Origin: Thiocapsa bogorovii
GTDB lineage: Bacteria > Pseudomonadota > Gammaproteobacteria > Chromatiales > Chromatiaceae
Direction of reading: 5' to 3'
DNA length: 64,000 bases
Assembly (NCBI RefSeq): GCF_021228795.1
Contig: NZ_CP089309.1
Location: 868,001 to 932,000 of the forward strand
The translations under genes and the position numbers were made by a program. Below are positions 8,517 through 15,290 of the stretch, in pieces; within the stretch, counting starts at the first letter, position 1; each line of letters opens with the position of its first letter. The notes beneath the pieces are model-generated. The model did not search any database and had not been told where the DNA came from. It saw only the letters and a program-made list of their open reading frames with translations.

Positions 8517-9971
8517 TCAAGCCTCCGCGTCGAGTACCCGTTCGGCCCACTCGGCGAGGTCTTCGAGGATCGCAAGCTTGACGGAATCACCGGCGTATTG
8601 CTCGGCCAACGCACTGAGGCACTGCTCGAATTGATCGATCACGATGCTGCCGCCTGCGGCGGGATCGGTGAGTCGGGCGAGGCGGAACAGGTCCCAGTCC
8701 TCGCGCTCTTCGGGGGTCAGCGTCTCGGGCCAGTTGCGAGCGCGGTAGCGCAACAACATCTCGCCGAGACGCGGGTCTTGAAAGCTCGGCGCATGATCGC
8801 TCAACTCGGCCGGGTCAAGTCCTTGGATCGCGTCCATCGCACGACGATCGGCGTCCGAGAAGAAACCACCCGAGTAGATCATCAGGTCGGGGTCGGTCTC
8901 AGTCGGTCCATCAGGGGCGCAATGGGCCGCACGCACCTTCTCCTCGATCGCCGCGGCGGCCTCGCGTAGCCGACGTGCGTGATCGGCGACGGTACCCGGA
9001 TCGATCGACCAACGCGCCGCGGCGCCGGGCTCGAGGGTCTTCATCGGAGCCAGAACCGGCGCGCGGTTGACGTGGATCGTCTTGAGCGGGACCCGTTCGA
9101 CACCCTCCGGGAGTGAGCTCGCAGGAGTAAAGAGTCGCGTCCGTATCTCCTCGGCGGAGAGCTCGATCAACAGCTCCGGGGGCGCGCGCAGATCGACACA
9201 GATCACGCCGTTGCCGTTGAGCGGATGTGCGCAGAGCGGCAGGATCGGCGCGATGCAGCCTTGGGCGGCCGGGTAGCGCGCCGAGGCATGCAGGAGCGGC
9301 ACACCTCGATCGAGCAGCTCGCGCACGCGTCGCTTGTCCCGCAGGGTGAGGACATAGTCGAACAACTTTGGCTGGGCGTGCCGCAGCCGGCGAGCCAAGG
9401 CGATGGTCGCTCGCACGTCGGCGAGCGCGTCATGGGCCTGACCGTGGTCGATCTCGTTGTCGGCGGTGAGATGCTCGAGCTTGAACGACGTGGTGCCGTC
9501 CTCGCGCGTAGGCCAAACGAGACCTTCCGGGCGTAGGGCATGGGCGAGACGCAGGGCGTCGATCAGGTCCCAGCGTGAATTGCCGTTGCGCCACTCGCGC
9601 GCATAGGGGTCGAGAAGGTTGCGGTAGAGCAGATTGCGCGTGACTTCGTCGTCGAAGCGCATGCTGTTGTATCCGACCCCGCAGGTGCCGGGGACGCTCA
9701 GCTCCGCGTTGACGGCGGCGGCGAATTCGGCCTCGATCAGCCCCGTGCGCTCGGCGAGCCGGGGTGTGATGCCGGTGATGAGACAAGCCTCGGGATGCGG
9801 GAGGAGATCGGTCGAGGGACGGCAAAAAAACATGCTCGGATCGCCGATCTCGTTGAGATCGACGTCCGTGCGGACAGCGGCGAACTGGCACGGCCGGTCG
9901 CGACGCGGATCCGAGCCCCAGGTCTCGTAGTCGTGCCAGAGGAAGGTCGGCGCGTTCGGGCGACCGGCCAC
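8517..9971 (-). CDS. sbcB: Exodeoxyribonuclease I
   Basis: A 484-residue 3'-5' single-strand DNA exonuclease with a DEDD core. The first motif is FLWHDYETWG. LITGITP matches the conserved N-terminal block, GYNSMRFDDEV gives the second motif, and DHGQAHDALADVRATIALAR gives the last acidic pair. Length agrees with E. coli ExoI (475). It acts in mismatch repair and recombination. GTG at 9971 is the start, five bases after the rplS stop, with AAGG overlapping that stop, so sbcB appears to be co-transcribed with the ribosomal operon. That placement is unusual compared with E. coli. Confidence 0.93.
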   Translation of the reverse strand: MAGRPNAPTFLWHDYETWGSDPRRDRPCQFAAVRTDVDLNEIGDPSMFFCRPSTDLLPHPEACLITGITPRLAERTGLIEAEFAAAVNAELSVPGTCGVGYNSMRFDDEVTRNLLYRNLLDPYAREWRNGNSRWDLIDALRLAHALRPEGLVWPTREDGTTSFKLEHLTADNEIDHGQAHDALADVRATIALARRLRHAQPKLFDYVLTLRDKRRVRELLDRGVPLLHASARYPAAQGCIAPILPLCAHPLNGNGVICVDLRAPPELLIELSAEEIRTRLFTPASSLPEGVERVPLKTIHVNRAPVLAPMKTLEPGAAARWSIDPGTVADHARRLREAAAAIEEKVRAAHCAPDGPTETDPDLMIYSGGFFSDADRRAMDAIQGLDPAELSDHAPSFQDPRLGEMLLRYRARNWPETLTPEEREDWDLFRLARLTDPAAGGSIVIDQFEQCLSALAEQYAGDSVKLAILEDLAEWAERVLDAEA

Positions 9972-9976
9972 TCGCC

Positions 9977-10321
9977 TTAGATCTTCTCGCGGATACGGGC
10001 GCTCTTGCCGGTGCGGCCTCGAAGGTAGTAGAGCTTGGCGCGACGCACATCGCCCCTGCGCTTGACTTCGATTCCGGCGATCACCGGGCTATGGGTCTGG
10101 AAGACGCGCTCGACCCCTTCGCCGTGGGACATCTTGCGAACCGTGAAGGCCGAGTTCAGGCCCCGATTGCGGATCGCGATCACCACGCCTTCGAAGGCCT
10201 GCAGACGCTCGCGGGCGCCTTCCTTCACGCGGACCTGCACGACAATGGTATCGCCCGGTGCAAACTCGGGGACTTCGGTCTTCATTTGCTCTGCTTCGAG
10301 CTGGAGAATGATGTTGCTCAT
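9977..10321 (-). CDS. rplS: 50S ribosomal protein L19
   Basis: A 114-residue L19 of full length. The core [19 protein letters not shown], the [20 protein letters not shown] stretch and the C-terminal [20 protein letters not shown] are all present. L19 sits at the 30S-50S interface. It is the fourth gene of the rpsP operon, 21 bp after trmD, and is followed at once by sbcB. Confidence 0.97.
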   Translation of the reverse strand: MSNIILQLEAEQMKTEVPEFAPGDTIVVQVRVKEGARERLQAFEGVVIAIRNRGLNSAFTVRKMSHGEGVERVFQTHSPVIAGIEVKRRGDVRRAKLYYLRGRTGKSARIREKI

Positions 10322-10342
10322 GGTTTCCTTCGGCTCCTGTTC

Positions 10343-11092
10343 TCAACCGGCCTCATCGTCGTGATGTGACCGGACAAATTCATCGAGCAGCGCCTGCTCG
10401 TGCGGATTCAAACCGCGCCGCTCCAACAGATCGGGGCGACGCAGGTATGTTCGCCCGAGGGCCTGCTGCAACCTCCAGCGCGCGACCGCGGCGTGATCGC
10501 CGCCGATCAAGACTTCAGGCACCCGGCGCCCGTCGATCTCGGGCGGGCGAGTGTAATGCGGGTAATCCAATAATCCGTCGCTGTGCGAATCCCGGGCAGC
10601 CGAGTCGGCATGCCCCAGTGCACCGGGAAGCAGTCGGATGACCGCGTCCATCACCACCATGGCCGCCAGCTCTCCGCCGCTCAGGACGTAATCGCCGATC
10701 GACCATTCCTCGTCGACATGGCCTTCGAGCAAGCGCTCATCGACGCCTTCGTAACGCCCGGCGACCAAGATCCAACCGGGCCGCCGCGACAGCTCCACCA
10801 TCGCAGCCTGGTCCAAAACCCTGCCCTGCGGCGAGAGGTAGGCGACCCGACTCTCAGGCGCCTGCGCGCGTGCGGCGATGATGGCGTCACGCAAGGGCTC
10901 GACCTTCATCAACATCCCCGGGCCACCGCCGTAGGGGCGGTCATCGACGGTACGATGCCGATCCTGCGTGTAATCACGCGGGTTCCAGAGGTGCAACTCC
11001 GCCACACCTCGGGTCAGCGCCCGACCCGTGACGCCCTGATCGAGCAGGACATCGAAGAGCTGCGGGAAGAGGGTCACGACGTCGAAACGCAT
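10343..11092 (-). CDS. trmD: tRNA (guanine-N1)-methyltransferase
   Basis: A 249-residue SPOUT methyltransferase that makes m1G37 in tRNAs reading CNN codons. It begins [14 protein letters not shown] at ATG 11092, the family's usual N-terminus; the longer upstream reading is discarded. The knot region shows [19 protein letters not shown] and [11 protein letters not shown], which bind S-adenosylmethionine. The C-terminal RNA-binding helices follow [17 protein letters not shown]. It is the third gene of the rpsP-rimM-trmD-rplS cluster. Confidence 0.96.
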   Translation of the reverse strand: MRFDVVTLFPQLFDVLLDQGVTGRALTRGVAELHLWNPRDYTQDRHRTVDDRPYGGGPGMLMKVEPLRDAIIAARAQAPESRVAYLSPQGRVLDQAAMVELSRRPGWILVAGRYEGVDERLLEGHVDEEWSIGDYVLSGGELAAMVVMDAVIRLLPGALGHADSAARDSHSDGLLDYPHYTRPPEIDGRRVPEVLIGGDHAAVARWRLQQALGRTYLRRPDLLERRGLNPHEQALLDEFVRSHHDDEAG

Positions 11093-11194
11093 TAGCGACA
11101 CCGAGACGGGCGTCCAGTCACCGGACCGGACCGGCAACGACGCACTCCCAGCGGCTCGCTCGCCACACCGCGCCTTCGGCAGGGGGCGCAAGCG

Positions 11195-11704
11195 CTAAAA
11201 CGACGGATCCCAATCCACCAGCATGCGGCGTTGCCCGAAATCGACATCCTTGACCACGTCGCCCCAAACAAAGGGCAGCAGATGCTCCCGATCGCCCCTG
11301 ACGACGACGACATCGTTTGCGCCGGTCGAAAAGAGGTGATCGATCGAGCCGAGTACGACGCCCTCGGTCGTCTCAACCGAGAGTCCCTCAAGATCGACCC
11401 AGTAAAATTCATCAGGCGACGCCGGCGGAAGCTGATCGCGAACGACGGCGATATCTTGCCCGACGAGTGCAGCCGCTCGATCGCGGTCGTCACAGCCGCG
11501 AAGGCTGACGACGAGGCCCTTGCCGTGTCGTTTGCCGTCTGTCACCGTCCAGGCCGCTGCGTCTGCGCCGAGCAGCCAGGGCGAGTAGTTCAGGATGCCC
11601 TCAGGCGGATCCGTGTCCGACATCACCTTAAGCCATCCGCGCACGCCGTACACGCCTGCGATGTGCCCGACGACGATGTGCGTCGAATCCGGCTGAACGG
11701 CCAT
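11195..11704 (-). CDS. rimM: 16S rRNA processing protein RimM
   Basis: A 169-residue ribosome maturation factor. The N-terminal RimM domain shows VVGHIAGVYGVRGWLKV. The C-terminal PRC-barrel part includes EFYWVDLEGLSV and LLPFVWGDVVKDVD. It binds S19 and assists 30S head assembly. It lies 46 bp after rpsP and 102 bp before trmD in the standard order. Confidence 0.95.
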   Translation of the reverse strand: MAVQPDSTHIVVGHIAGVYGVRGWLKVMSDTDPPEGILNYSPWLLGADAAAWTVTDGKRHGKGLVVSLRGCDDRDRAAALVGQDIAVVRDQLPPASPDEFYWVDLEGLSVETTEGVVLGSIDHLFSTGANDVVVVRGDREHLLPFVWGDVVKDVDFGQRRMLVDWDPSF

Positions 11705-11750
11705 CGTTCCGGGCGGTGCGAGTCGGCGTCGCGAGGTGCGAGCGTTCGGA

Positions 11751-12020
11751 CTAGGCAGCGACCGCGGTTGCCGACTCTTCGCGAGCCGCTTGCTTCAGAA
11801 GCTGCTTGACACGGTCCGTCGGCTGGGCGCCGCGTTCGATCCAGTGCTGCGCGCGCGCGCGATCGACGCGCAATCCAACCTCGCCGCCTCGGGCGAGCGG
11901 ATTGAAGAATCCGAGGCGCTCGATATAGCGCCCATCACGCTTGGCGCGGATGTCGGCGACAACAATCTGATAAAAGGGGTTCTTTTTGGAACCACCCCGA
12001 GACAAACGAATCGTAACCAT
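11751..12020 (-). CDS. rpsP: 30S ribosomal protein S16
   Basis: An 89-residue S16 of normal length: [34 protein letters not shown], and the tail [20 protein letters not shown]. It is the first gene of the rpsP-rimM-trmD-rplS(-sbcB) operon; the promoter should lie in 12021-12281. Confidence 0.96.
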   Translation of the reverse strand: MVTIRLSRGGSKKNPFYQIVVADIRAKRDGRYIERLGFFNPLARGGEVGLRVDRARAQHWIERGAQPTDRVKQLLKQAAREESATAVAA

Positions 12021-12281
12021 GTGCTGTCCTGGACCCAGACGATTTGACGTTGCGGGAATGGCCCCGCAGGTAAACGCGCAAATATACAGAATCCGGCGGA
12101 AAATGGAAGTGGCGATCCGGCTTACGGACCAGAATCGCGGGAATGCATCACCCGAGAATCGTCTTCAATCCCGGCGACAGCGCGGCGAGCAGCGTGTGAT
12201 GATCAGGAAACAAGCCCCCGATGTGCTCCGCCGGAGACTCTTTTCGGCGCAAAAACCCATCGATCCAGACATCCAAGCTCG

Positions 12282-13490
12282 CTATCCATCGGACCGACGC
12301 GCGCTCGCCGAGGTCAAGGTGCGTCGCAGATCGGCCTCGAGACGCTCGAGCTCTTGGCTGGCGACGGCGCGGGCGCGCTTCCCCTCGTCGGCAATCGCCA
12401 AGCTCTCCTCGATCGTCTCGATCAAGGTTTGGTTGGCGTGCTTGACCACCTCGATGTCGAAGACGCCGCGCTCGATCTGGCGGCGGGCCTCGGCGTTCGC
12501 CGATTTGAGATTGTCGGCATTGGCGCGCAGCAGGTCGTTGGTGAGATCGGTGGCCGCCCGGATGGTGTCGGCCGCCTCGCCGGAACGGTAGATGGTGACC
12601 GCCTGAGCCAACTGCTGCCGCCACAGGGGCACCGTGTTGACGAGGGTCGAGTTGATCTTGTTGATGAGACCCTTGTCGTTCTCCTGGACCATGCGGATGC
12701 TGGGCAGGCCCTGCATGGTGACCTGGCGCGTCAGCTTCAGGTCATGCACCCGCCGCTCCAGGTCGTCGCGTGCGCCGCGCAGATCCTTTAGACGCTGGAC
12801 CTCCACCATGTCTTTGCTGGTCTCGACCTGAGCGGCCAAACCGGGGATGGTCGACTCGTCGAGCTCAGCCAGCTTCGCCTCTCCTGCCGCGATGTACTGC
12901 TCCAAGGTTCTGAAATAGTCCAAATTGGCGACGTAGAGTCGGTCGAGCGCGGTCACGTCGGTCAGAAGCTTGGTCTTGTGCCGCTCCAATTGTCCCGAGA
13001 TGGTCTCGATCTGATCGCGTACCGCCTCGTACTCCTGAAGGAACTTGACGACAGGCCGACCTTTCCCCGTCAGACGCGCCAAGAAACCGGGCTTGCGGTT
13101 TGGATTCAGGTCATCGACACGAAAGCCTTTGAGCGTCGTCACCATCTCGCTCAGCGCGGCCCCGGCGGGGCCGACGTCTTTTGCCCGTACGCCTTCGAGC
13201 ATTTGATCGGAGACCTCGGTGAGGCGCTCTTGGGCCTTGGAGCCGAAGAAAAGGATGGAGTGGGTGTCGTTCAGATCGAGCTCCTGCAGCAGGCGTCCGA
13301 GCTGCGCCTCGTCGATCTGCGGCACCTGAGCCTCCTCGGCAACCATGAGCGGCCGCTGCGCCGCACGCTGCGAATCGGCGAGGGCGATCTCCGCGACGGG
13401 CTCGGCTGTCGGCGCAGGCCGCGCACCCGTCGCTTGCCCCTGCGCGTGAGGATCCATCGCTGCAGCATCGCCTCGGTCTTGCTCGCTCAC
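12282..13490 (-). CDS. telA: Toxic anion resistance protein, TelA family
   Basis: A 402-residue cytoplasmic protein, mostly helical. It shows TelA family features: a variable Ala-rich N-terminus, then LNDTHSILFFGSKAQERLTEVSD, LARLTGKGRPVVKFL, and a long helical C-terminal half with LWRQQLAQAV. Family members are linked to tellurite and other envelope stresses, but the biochemical role is unsettled. It lies 211 bp downstream of the XpaC-like gene on the same strand; this pairing is common and supports the assignment. The separation holds a repeat-like stretch, so the two may have separate transcripts. Confidence 0.88.
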   Translation of the reverse strand: MSEQDRGDAAAMDPHAQGQATGARPAPTAEPVAEIALADSQRAAQRPLMVAEEAQVPQIDEAQLGRLLQELDLNDTHSILFFGSKAQERLTEVSDQMLEGVRAKDVGPAGAALSEMVTTLKGFRVDDLNPNRKPGFLARLTGKGRPVVKFLQEYEAVRDQIETISGQLERHKTKLLTDVTALDRLYVANLDYFRTLEQYIAAGEAKLAELDESTIPGLAAQVETSKDMVEVQRLKDLRGARDDLERRVHDLKLTRQVTMQGLPSIRMVQENDKGLINKINSTLVNTVPLWRQQLAQAVTIYRSGEAADTIRAATDLTNDLLRANADNLKSANAEARRQIERGVFDIEVVKHANQTLIETIEESLAIADEGKRARAVASQELERLEADLRRTLTSASARRSDG

Positions 13491-13701
13491 TCAATCTCTC
13501 CCGATGGATTTAAACCGCGCCCGACGCGGTATGCGTTGTTTTTGGATGTGATCGGCCCCGGCAGACTTAACGGCCGTTTGAGCCGGCGCGGCTTAAGATT
13601 CCAAAAAAATATTATTCTGAACCGCGCCCCGCCGAGGCCATTATTCACAGCGACGGAAGACCGACGCGGAGGCGTCGCATGTCACCCATGGCGCGGTTTA
13701 G
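13491..13701. repeat. Intergenic stretch with repeated and inverted RAACCGCGCC motif
   Basis: TAAACCGCGCC at 13511-13521 is exactly inverted as GGCGCGGTTTA at 13690-13700, and GAACCGCGCC recurs near 13619. The 190-bp block between them is non-coding and contains a run of A at about 13605. This looks like a dispersed intergenic repeat, though only one copy is visible here. Confidence 0.45.
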
Positions 13702-14622
13702 TCACTGAATCCCTTCGCGCTCGAGCTGCTTCTTCAGCACCTCGATCTGGATATCGAGGTCCATCACGTCGGTCTTCAGAAGCCGCTGGTGTTGCTCGTC
13801 GAACACCTGCTCGACCGTCACCAGGACATTTCGAAAATTTTGCTCCAACTCGCGCGAATCCGCCAGACGATGGGTCCGCGCGTAACCGTCGGCGACCTGC
13901 TGGACGCCGTCGAGATAGACGCTCAGAAACTTGCGTGCGCGAAACAAATCGGTGGGCCGATCAGCAATCTGATCGAGGATCGACCGGCCCTGCGATCCGA
14001 TACGTTGAAGGCGGATCTTCAGTTCCGGGTTGGCGATGGTCTTCGCCGCGCGGTCCAGGTCGATCAGCTTGCGCTCGGCTTCCGCCAAGGCCGCCGCGAT
14101 CTTGCGCGAGCGCTCGTCGTTGGTCGCGAATGCGCGTGGACGACCCAGCGGCTCGAATCCGTAAAGAAGGTGGAACCCGAGCATGGCGACCGCGGCATAG
14201 GCGAGGCCGAGACCGAGCCCCTGATGGACCGAGACCACGGCGGCAAGACCGGTTGCCAGGCCCGTGAGCAGCCCTCCGATGGTCTTCAGAGGAACTCGCT
14301 GCAGACGTGTGAAGCGCAGGATCTGTTGCGCAGACTCGGCCTTCAAGCCGCGTCGAGTCAGGTCTGCCGCCGCCATGAAGATCGCGAAAACCCCGCCGTC
14401 TGCGAGAACCACATCCAACCGCCCTGCCCCGAGCCCGATCAAGGCGCCGATCAGGAGCGGGATCGGCAGGACATACAGCAGGGTCCCTCTTGCGCGCGGT
14501 CGCCTCGCCCACCCCGCACTCTGCTCCGAACCGCTCTGCCGAACGGGCTTCACCCCGAGAATAAGCTCGGTGAGACCTAGGGTACGACGTTGCTCGGGGG
14601 TTGTTCCCGTCGGATCGACCAT
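13702..14622 (-). CDS. XpaC-like membrane protein (5-bromo-4-chloroindolyl phosphate hydrolysis family)
   Basis: A protein of about 306 residues with two pairs of hydrophobic segments (LLYVLPIPLLIGALIGLGAG and TIGGLLTGLATGLAAVVSVH) followed by a long helical cytoplasmic domain ending QIEVLKKQLEREGIQ. This layout and the TelA neighbour match the XpaC family, whose role is unknown beyond association with TelA. I place the start at ATG 14622, which overlaps the stop of a 42-codon ORF as TGATG; an in-frame ATG at 14703 is possible but its extra 27 residues read like another frame of that small ORF. Confidence 0.78.
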   Translation of the reverse strand: MVDPTGTTPEQRRTLGLTELILGVKPVRQSGSEQSAGWARRPRARGTLLYVLPIPLLIGALIGLGAGRLDVVLADGGVFAIFMAAADLTRRGLKAESAQQILRFTRLQRVPLKTIGGLLTGLATGLAAVVSVHQGLGLGLAYAAVAMLGFHLLYGFEPLGRPRAFATNDERSRKIAAALAEAERKLIDLDRAAKTIANPELKIRLQRIGSQGRSILDQIADRPTDLFRARKFLSVYLDGVQQVADGYARTHRLADSRELEQNFRNVLVTVEQVFDEQHQRLLKTDVMDLDIQIEVLKKQLEREGIQ

Positions 14623-14750
14623 CAGAGGATCCACATCGCCTGGCACGAGACTAAGCCCACGCTGAAGGTCAGCAAGACGCCGCCGAGCAAGCGGATACCC
14701 CACGACGGTCGCGTCGGTGTTTGCGGTGCAATTTGTGATTTCTCGGTCAT
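14622..14750 (-). CDS. Possible small single-span membrane protein (42 aa)
   Basis: A short frame starting MTEKSQIAPQTPTRPSWG and continuing into one hydrophobic segment (RLLGGVLLTFSVGLVSC). It ends in TGA that overlaps the ATG of the XpaC-like gene by one base, a classic coupling arrangement. It lies 16 bp after the coiled-coil gene. No family is recognised and no strong ribosome-binding site is visible. The alternative is that this stretch is simply the 5' end of a longer XpaC-like gene starting at 14703. Confidence 0.4.
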   Translation of the reverse strand: MTEKSQIAPQTPTRPSWGIRLLGGVLLTFSVGLVSCQAMWIL

Positions 14751-14766
14751 CGTTGGAACGTCTTGC

Positions 14767-15195
14767 TTAGAGCAGCTTCACCAGCGCCGCCATTGCGCCG
14801 ACCTGTGCAAACATCAGCGGAATCAGCCATATCAGCAAGATATTCCGGCTGCGCTCGATCTCGGCCTTGACCTCGCCGCGCAACTGTTCAATCTCGGTCT
14901 TGACCTCGCCGCGCGACTGTTCGATCTCGGTCTTGACCTCGCCACGCAACTGTTCAATCTGGGTCTTGACCTCGCCGCGCAACTGTTCGATCCGGACCAA
15001 CAGATCGGCGCGCACCTGCTCGATCTCCTTCTGAAGGCGCAGCTCCGTCTCGCGTAACTGCTGCCGGGTGACCAAATCCGGCAGATGCGGATAACGCTCC
15101 TCCAAACGCTCGAACGCCGAAGCGATGACACGCGCACGCGTTCTGTCATCGGGCGCGCTGGCCAATGCCTCGTAAAGTTCGACAACGGAGCTCAT
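14767..15195 (-). CDS. Coiled-coil protein with C-terminal membrane anchor
   Basis: A 142-residue protein. The N-terminal part (VVELYEALASAPDDRTRARV) leads into a coiled coil built from four 11-residue units of the type QLRGEVKTEIE at about residues 65-110. A single C-terminal transmembrane helix follows (ILLIWLIPLMFAQVGAMAAL). The architecture recalls DUF1640/CCDC90-like proteins. At the DNA level the coil is encoded by four near-identical 33-bp tandem repeats. It is first in a minus-strand run with the 42-codon ORF, the XpaC-like gene and telA. Start ATG at 15195 is chosen; 13 residues more are possible. Confidence 0.65.
   Translation of the reverse strand: MSSVVELYEALASAPDDRTRARVIASAFERLEERYPHLPDLVTRQQLRETELRLQKEIEQVRADLLVRIEQLRGEVKTQIEQLRGEVKTEIEQSRGEVKTEIEQLRGEVKAEIERSRNILLIWLIPLMFAQVGAMAALVKLL
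14867..14998. repeat. Four tandem 33-bp repeats inside the coiled-coil gene
   Basis: The unit begins TTGACCTCGCCGCG at 14867, 14900, 14933 and 14966, exactly 33 bp apart, with few substitutions. Each unit encodes 11 residues (three helical turns of a hendecad), so unit gain or loss would keep frame. Confidence 0.85.
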
Positions 15196-15290
15196 CGGAT
15201 TCCCGTGATTGCTTGCGTCCGGTGAAATGCCCACAGTCTATCTCAGATTCAAAATCGCGGTGGTTCCCGGGAGCCGGGCCAGTGCCTGCG

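Noticed and set aside
12148-12624. Minus-strand frame overlapping the telA end, with protein-like final 40 residues
   Set aside because: Most of it is telA in another frame and no start or ribosome-binding site precedes the non-overlapping part.
14867-14998. 33-bp tandem repeats considered as a CRISPR array
   Set aside because: There are no spacers: units are contiguous, in frame and encode a coiled coil.
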